A DNA stretch of 64,000 nt. It comes from Lineus longissimus. Its lineage: Eukaryota > Nemertea > Pilidiophora > Heteronemertea > Lineidae. The position numbers were made by a program, and so were the translations under genes. Where the stretch lies: positions 5,763,431 through 5,827,430 of the forward strand of contig NC_088322.1 in NCBI RefSeq assembly GCF_910592395.1, in the 5' to 3' direction. Every line of letters starts with the position of its first letter. Positions within the stretch are counted from its first letter, which is position 1. Shown here one piece after another: positions 57,930-64,000 of this stretch. Under the pieces are notes generated by a model that saw only the letters and a list, made by a program, of their open reading frames with translations, ran no database searches and was not told the origin of the DNA.

Positions 57930-58004
57930 ATGGCTTGCATTGCTATGATGGTTGGCGGTGCTTTTGTCAATGCATTCGCTTTCTTTGGAAAATGTACATT
58001 TTAA
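57930..58004 (+). pseudogene. Start of a further small gene, truncated
   Basis: Five bases after the previous stop, an ATG opens MACIAMMVGGAFVNAFAFFG and four more residues before a stop. The Gly/Ala-rich hydrophobic start could be a membrane segment. The tight spacing repeats the compact layout seen at 45.5 kb. Probably the N-terminus of a longer protein lost to decay or insertion. Confidence 0.45.
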
Positions 58005-59244
58005 GTCCCAAGTAGTTAAAGCATTTATCTTGTGCTTGAAACAACCATGTGTTGAAAATGAAATTATTCGATAGTTGCAAGTATCAGGGTCTATTATACT
58101 GGTTTTGTAACAATACGAAATTTCAATATCTCAATATTCAATCTTATCTATTGTCATTTTCATGTCCCTAGTTACAGGTTGCTGCATACTCTTTCTCAGT
58201 AAATATGTTTAAAATTGACATTATTTTACTTTCTTTCATTATTTGTATTGATTATTATCTGTTAATTGATGTTCTGTACTTAAATCATATATTTCTTAAA
58301 TCAAAACTTTGAAAAAATGTATCATTGCCCATGTCCCATGGTTATCATGTCAGTCCTGTTACCCACTGCCCCATTACAGGCAGGGAGAAAATTGGTTCAC
58401 TCCATTGCCCATAGGTGGCATCAGTGTTGGCCTTGCCCAGGAGAAAGTTAAAATGGTAGGAATTTTGAAATGTTCATCTGAGAGGTAAGTTGAACCAGAA
58501 ATTTTATGAGTATGTTTATTGCTTGTCAGTCATGTTACGCATATTTTGACCTGCTAACTATGGATGAAGCATGTTCAGGAAAACTTCTATGTGATTTGCA
58601 CTAATTTACTTTTGATGTATCTATTGAAGGCAGGCCTGGGTAGTGCATTTTAACAGCATAGTTCAAGTTTCAATTGTTTTTGTCAATCCTGTTAGTCAAT
58701 CCTGTTACCAAATAATGAAATGGCCAGGGCCATTGTGCTCACCTGTCGATATGAAAGGGAGAGTATGAGGAAGAACTTGTCATTGTTAGGGGTTAATCAA
58801 GCAATAGTTGTGGGATGGTGTGGTTTGTCTTGAAAAAGTGGAGTTAGTGGTATTGTTTTCCGCGTGCACATGTTACTGACGTTGGAATAAGTGAATCGTT
58901 ATTTGTGGGAGAAGCTGAGAGATGTTTTCTGGCCAATTAAGACGGGTTTACATGTGTCTTAGCTATTCAGTGACAATTGAAAATTCACAGCGCATTTACA
59001 TTTTGTAAAACCTGCTGTCATTGGCCGAAATTTCAAATGAATGGGATGTACCTGTGGAATTGCGTGTGAATATGCTATCTTGAAAGGAGTATTTATCCTC
59101 GGCTTGCGATTAGAGAGAAATGATGAAAAATATGATACAAGAACAATTGAAGCAAGGAATGCACAGTACAGAATATGATGTACTGAGTAACTAGGTAGCA
59201 GTTTGTATTCATTTTTGACACAATAACATAGTTACACGACAGCC

Positions 59245-59602
59245 CTATAGTCGGATTCATAAGTAAATGTCACTGCCCTTTTGGGTCGCTGCGCAAAAAC
59301 TACTGGGCTGATTTCTTCAAAGTTTGGTTTTTCTTGAATCTAATTTCGGGACCCAAGAGGATTTTCATATTTTCAGTAACCATGGTTACGAAATAGTTTT
59401 TTGTATGTATTGGTGTACATTGACGTAGTAAAGTTGACAATTTTTTTCTTTATAATTTGCAAATCTCTAACCTGGAAATTGTGTTGGGTCCCGCAATTAG
59501 ATTCAAGAAGAACCAAACTTTGAAGAAATCGGCCAAATAGTTTTTGCACAGCGACCCATTGAAAAGGGCAGTCAGTGACATTTACTGTGAATCCGACTAT
59601 AG
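59245..59602. mobile_element. 358-bp MITE
   Basis: Ends CTATAGTCGGATTCA and TGAATCCGACTATAG are inverted. The arms extend about 115 bp (AATGTCACTGCCCTTTT, then GTCGCTGYGCAAAAACTA, and AAACTTTGAAGAAATC). It is non-coding. Good arm similarity implies moderate age. Confidence 0.8.
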
Positions 59603-60034
59603 CCTAGGCCTAACTATAAAAGCACTGATGACAGCTGCGCTACACTTTCATCATTATCATCATCTACTTTAGTCAACCAGCTCAGATGACCTTTCTTGGG
59701 GCAGTGATCGGTAACGGTGAACTCCTTCCGACCCAACAGGCAAATGTTTACATTTGTGTCTCCGTGTATCATGGATTCATGTGTATACTAACACCGTTGT
59801 TGTGTTGACACACTGACTGACTCCGACTGGGTACATTTCTACAGCGACGAAAAACGATCACAAAAATGGTTTTTTTTAAGCACTCGTGACATGTTTACAA
59901 AAATTAAAGCAAGTGTTTTTAGTAGAGGTTTACCTAATGAGTAGCGTCTGGGTGATTATAAACCATTAACTTGTGTTTAAAAGCCCACATTGTAACGAAA
60001 GGTTCCGGCTTGACGCTAATCTCCAATGACGCCA

Positions 60035-60265
60035 GCCGCCATTTTGCCATACTCTCGAAACTTTGGGATCGTCAAATGCAATGGAAATCACATAATTTCT
60101 GACACACACTGTTCCGATCCGTTCCAAATACGGGCGACTCATTCAGAAGCCGCGACGATTCGTCCATGATCAATACACCGCGCGGCGGTATGTCCGAAAC
60201 TAAGTACGCATGCGCACTTGCTATGAGTATTATGACGTCATCTACGGACATTATATGTGACGTCA
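60035..60265. promoter_or_regulatory. Promoter-like patch: CRE, NRF1-like and YY1-like sites
   Basis: Two perfect CRE palindromes TGACGTCA (60233-60240, 60258-60265), ACGCATGCGCAC (about 60207-60218, NRF1-like) and, on the minus strand, AAAATGGCGGC (about 60035-60045, YY1-like) lie in a CpG-rich stretch. On the minus strand, ATG at 60168 opens MDESSRLLNESPVFGTDRNS downstream of the CREs; this could be a first exon but no partner exon was found. It could also be an old promoter inside a repeat. Confidence 0.35.
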
Positions 60266-60958
60266 TCCGTGACGCGAAGTTTGTGTTTATTGTTGGCCGC
60301 GGATTGCGCGTTTCTTTATTGTTTAGACGTTACGACGTTTTGACGTCGCAACAAGAAAACTCACTTGAACAACATGGCGAATCTTTAACGCAAGAACATC
60401 CTGCGCCGCCTAACCGCATTATACCGCATTTTTCTGCTTAATTATAAAGCTAGCACGCGAGGCCTTTACGTGAGTAATGTTTAATGTGGAATGTGTAATG
60501 TGTATATAATGTCAATTAAATGATTTGTGAATTGTATTCTTTTTTTTTACTATATCCGCCACGTATAGTTGTTTTTTTGTCCTCCGCCGGCTACGGGCTG
60601 CGACACACACTGCTACAATTCATCATTTTATTGTTCTTTCACAGTATTATTACGCCACCCCGATTCGCAAGGCAGCTTGTACCAACTGGCCCTGCATTGA
60701 CTATCCCCATTCCAAGCCGAAGAACAGTGTGACAAGTTTCTCATTTTACCTTCCAATCACAGTCAAAATTTTCTAAAACAACCGGCAATGAGGACAAACT
60801 AATAATCTCAAACCAATCACAAGAATGTAATCAACACATACGACCTCATCCGAAGAGCGGATGATTAAGTTTTAGCATTGATTCAAGGTAATTTAATTCC
60901 TTCTTCGTCTCGCTTCAAATTCATAAAATGGCTGTCTTCCATACTTGTAGTAAGCAGA

Positions 60959-61030
60959 TCTAGTGGCGCAGTACAACACTGCGCATCTGGGATACCCCGA
61001 CGGATTGCCTCGAACCGCGATATTCAAAAC
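60959..61030 (+). repeat. tRNA-derived SINE-like sequence
   Basis: TAGTGGCGCAGTACAACACT resembles an A box region, followed by GCGCATCTGGGATACC and, at B-box distance, GCCTCGAACCGCGA. Mismatches in both boxes and poor stems argue against a working tRNA. Confidence 0.45.
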
Positions 61031-61884
61031 TGCTGGCAATGTGCCAACTGACATTTTTGCACAATACTGCCACCTAATGATATGAAACGAAATAATCTAT
61101 TTAATATCGAAACCTCTATATCAGGCCAACCTCTAAAACTTCATTTCAAACTTCAATCTGCTGGAATAAAGAAAATGGGCTTTTTTAACCTTGACCTACT
61201 TATACCTGAATAGTAGGTCACACTGACCTAAATCTGTGTCAACATGTAGAGATGCCCAATAGGTGTCTACATATCAAATTAAGAGAGTCTATGACCAATA
61301 GCAAAAAACGTGCCATGATCAAAGCAATTTTAGAGTTCGACCTCTGTGACCTTGAAATGAAGGTCAAATCAAAAACCCGTGTGATATGTGATGTACCTTT
61401 ATTAGATACACCCACCATAAAATTTTCATCGCTCTAGCTTTAACCATAAGCTTCAACATGACAAAAATAGGTTTTCAAAGAGCACCCCCTATATGGCAGA
61501 CCAGCAGTCAAATTGCGCTGATTTTTATTCTGAAGGAAGGTTTTACCTAGGGGTATCCACACACCAAGTATGAACTTTCTGGGTCTAGCGGTTAAGAAAC
61601 GTGCCACGATTTTGTCTAAAGTTAACGACGGACGACGACGACGACGACGACGATGACGACGGACGACGACGGACGCCAGACGCCGCGGTATCGTATTAGC
61701 TCACCTGACAGGTGAGCTAAAAAATAACAGGACTGACCAAAAGTAATTCAGTGAATTTTCATTCAGTGTTGTTGTTTTTTATTTTCTAGGACACCTAACA
61801 AGTATTTAAGGCATAAATTGTATTTGGTAAATACAAGCATTATTATCAGATCAAATTGGTATGTGTCCGTAACAGGACTGACAT

Positions 61885-63172
61885 CAGAGGGGTCGCCTGT
61901 TAATTTTCAAGGGGCCACAGAAAAATAATGCGCACATTTTTAGCACTGCTTGCACAATCGAACTGCCAGGAATTATCCACCAAAACAAAGAAAAAACCTT
62001 TGGAGGGACCAAAGGAACTTTATTTTCTATATTTATTGAAGCAGTCCAGCAAAACGGCGAAATAAACCCAAAATCAATCACCCGAATACCATCAAACTAA
62101 ATTCGATCCATTCATCATCGCAAACGGATTTTCAAAATTCTAATCATTTCGATGCTTTTGAAGCAATTTTTTGCTCCGATTTTCACAACAGCGATCTGAG
62201 GCTATGGTGACGTCACGTATTCGAACTAATTCGAATGTGGTAAGTCTGACCCGAGTATTTGCACGCGTTTTTCTTCTTTAAAACTCGGTTCCGGTGATAT
62301 GACGGACGTTCACTCGAGTTAGTGCATGCTCATTCTAAGCCATGTGCGGACACTGCTTTGCAAGAGAGATGCGAGTGCAGTTTCTTCTTCCGAAAATGAC
62401 CAAAATACTGACCTATCGGAATGCTTATAACTCATCGATAAGGGGTTGAGTGAAATAGCTGCTTTTTCATCCAACTGTCCGTGTAAAAGTCCATTATATC
62501 AAAGTCGTTGTTCGCCTGACACCGGAGTTCTTCGAAGGCGCAGATCGTCGGTGTGTTGGCTGCAGTTACTGACAGCGCACGGTATAGGATGATCAAGAAC
62601 ACGGTCCATACGGCACTGCAACTTAAGAAGTCATGAGAAATACCGACAAGTAACCATCGGAGTTCAATTATAAAATAAATGAAAAGTCAGGCTGCTGTGC
62701 GTAATCGATCATTTAGTATGTTGTTTTCAGAAAACAAACGAGTGAGTTTATCCGCAAATAGTTCATCCGACAAACAGAATGCACAGAACACACACTGGAG
62801 TATCACAACTTTTTACCTGACAAATAATTTCCAATACTTTATGCATGGACGTGAAATATTTACTTAATACCGACTCACAGTATTTCACAATAAGTGGTAC
62901 AGTTTTATATGACTTTTTCTATAATACAAATCAAACACAAACTTGAAGACAATTTGACTATACGAACTTTATAATTGATACAGATATGATCCATGCACTA
63001 GTCGTCATTACTATTTTACATCTTATTTACAAAAACAGTTGCTTTTCGAAGTGGCATATATGAGGACTATATATTTAGACATGGCTCAATTTTAACCTTC
63101 ATAGATATTGCTAAAAAAATTGGTGAATTCATTTCTAGTATCCGACGACTGCTCTGATCGTTTTGTTAACTT
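61885..63172. other. Non-coding stretch
   Basis: A CRE-like TGACGTCA lies near 62209. No supported gene. Part may be intron or 3' region of the coiled-coil gene to the right. Confidence 0.4.
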
Positions 63173-63855
63173 TTACTCTGTCTTGTAGTACTGCAGTTTC
63201 TTTTCAAGGATATTGAGTTGAAATTCTGCAATTTGTTTTGTCTATATTTGCTTCAACCAAGTCGTACTTCAGTGTGCTACGTTCTTGATCCCACTCGGCC
63301 AAATTTATTGTGCATTCTTTCTCAAGATCGAACAACCCCTGCTCGAGCTTAAGCGCGTGAATCATCTTCTGCAATCCTCAATGACCTCAAGCCTAGAATT
63401 GAAATCATCAAGCCTCCACAGTACTTGCTCGTAGTTTTCTCGCATCTTCCACAGCATTTTTCTGTACTCTTCGACTTCTTCGGCACGGCACTCGTCCTTC
63501 TTTAGTTCCATCTGTTTGTTTTCACCTCTTATTGCACGTCTGGTCCCATCGATGTTTTCAAGAAGCCCTTTGTACATCTGATACGTGTTTTCCTTCTCGG
63601 CACGTAGCTTGTTGAATTCGACTTTGGCCTCTTCTGTAGTTTTTGCGTTGGTGTCGACAGCAGCTTGCTTTTCTTTTTCTAGGCTATGAACCTTCTGTCT
63701 CTCGGTCTCTATCTCAGCCTTTGCAAGTGCCAACTCCTGATTCATTTTATCTTTCTCCTGCTCGTGTGTGCTTCTCAAATTGTCCTTTGCCGTTATCACA
63801 TCCTGTTTATCTCTTTCCAATTGCTCGATTTTTCCCCGAAGTTCGCTGATTTTAT
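63173..63855 (-). pseudogene. Coiled-coil gene segment with two frame breaks
   Basis: On the minus strand a splice acceptor (ATATCTTCAG) precedes 63855, and the coding run starts KISELRGKIEQLERDKQDV. Heptads continue for over 150 residues (KMNQELALAKAEIETERQKV, VHSLEKEKQAAVDTNAKTT). The frame stops at 63362, but a one-base shift near 63370 continues HALKLEQGLFDLEKECTINL, and another near 63235 continues AEFQLNILEKKLQYYKTE to a stop at 63173. It could be a decayed gene copy, or a living gene with assembly indels. Composition alone gives no specific family (myosin-tail, centrosomal or filament-like proteins look similar). Upstream exons would lie beyond the window. Confidence 0.6.
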
Positions 63856-64000
63856 CTGAAGATATAATTGTTAAGGTTGAACTTACAATCATTCTCATAT
63901 ACCGCTGTAAGGCCTAGCCCATACAAATACTCGACTCTGAAGAATAAAGGTTTGCAACGAGATTTATTCATTTATGATGAAAAACAACAACAAAGAATCT
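63856..64000. other. Probable intron
   Basis: Lies upstream of the splice acceptor of the coiled-coil segment. A/T-rich, no coding signal. Confidence 0.4.

Larger units (their letters stand above)
58724..61725 (+). repeat. AGGTCA-rich element, third locus
   Basis: 5' end AATGGCCAGGGCCATTGTGC at 58724 and 3' end from 61190: GACCTACTTATACCTGAATA, GACCTCTGTGACCTTGAAAT, AAGAAACGTGCCACG, a GACGACGACG microsatellite (about 61622-61675), and the palindrome AGCTCACCTGACAGGTGAGC. The middle 2 kb is unlike the 300-bp units and includes a MITE and a promoter-like patch, so this is either a longer family member or a nested composite. Confidence 0.6.
58347..61884. mobile_element. Outer inverted-repeat structure (GTCAGTCCTGTTAC motif)
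   Basis: ATGTCAGTCCTGTTAC (58347-58362) is perfectly inverted at 61869-61884. Further copies or near copies lie at about 58527, 58682 and 58695 (forward) and 61729 (reverse). The forward group is all on the left and the reverse group all on the right, as in sub-terminal repeats of a DNA transposon. The AGGTCA-rich element occupies the middle, so the outer element is probably older. Confidence 0.5.

Overview
The window looks like intergenic, transposon-rich nuclear DNA from a marine invertebrate animal. The basis is A+T-rich non-coding DNA, intron-style splice signals, CR1/L2-type LINEs, a Penelope-like element, hAT, Crypton and Tc1/mariner relatives, many TIR/foldback elements, and long repeats ending in GACGAC microsatellites. 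I see no bacterial operons, rRNA or CRISPR. A lophotrochozoan, cnidarian or invertebrate deuterostome would fit; I cannot place it further.

Layout. 1-30 kb is mostly non-coding DNA with small non-autonomous elements: a 228-bp palindromic repeat present twice (800, 10758), a 615-bp foldback (1997-2611), an inverted pair of MITEs around another inverted-repeat element (18032-20291), a 966-bp Tc1/mariner-like element (25083-26048) and a 1.3-kb TIR element (27317-28637). It also holds a decayed Crypton recombinase (15.9-16.6 kb), two LINE 3' fragments (16.6 and 20.7-21.5 kb) and one convincing short host-like exon (5313-5437, minus strand). From 30 to 46 kb there is an 81-bp satellite, a hAT pseudogene, a Penelope-like GIY-YIG fragment, and about 3 kb of a 300-bp tandem repeat whose units carry AGGTCA half-sites.

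The clearest large structure is 46-56.4 kb. A plus-strand CR1-like LINE is split inside its reverse transcriptase by a second, nearly complete 5.6-kb LINE on the minus strand (ORF1 plus a 1169-residue endonuclease-RT).

The most unusual content is a scatter of plus-strand, A+T-rich protein-coding remnants at about 30.6, 32.1-33.8, 35.0, 36.3, 44.9-45.8 and 56.5-58.0 kb. They share strand and codon style and have no cellular family I recognise. They are interrupted by the satellite, a 1.05-kb TIR element, hAT, the AGGTCA arrays, Penelope and the nested LINEs. I infer an old, once contiguous multi-gene element, possibly a DNA-virus-like or large self-replicating one, shredded by later insertions.

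The right end (58-64 kb) holds another copy of the AGGTCA-rich element within a larger inverted-repeat structure, a CRE/NRF1/YY1-rich promoter-like patch, and a coiled-coil gene segment (minus strand) with two frame breaks. The window therefore records layered insertion: old multi-gene element, then LINE, then LINE-in-LINE, with MITEs and satellites throughout.
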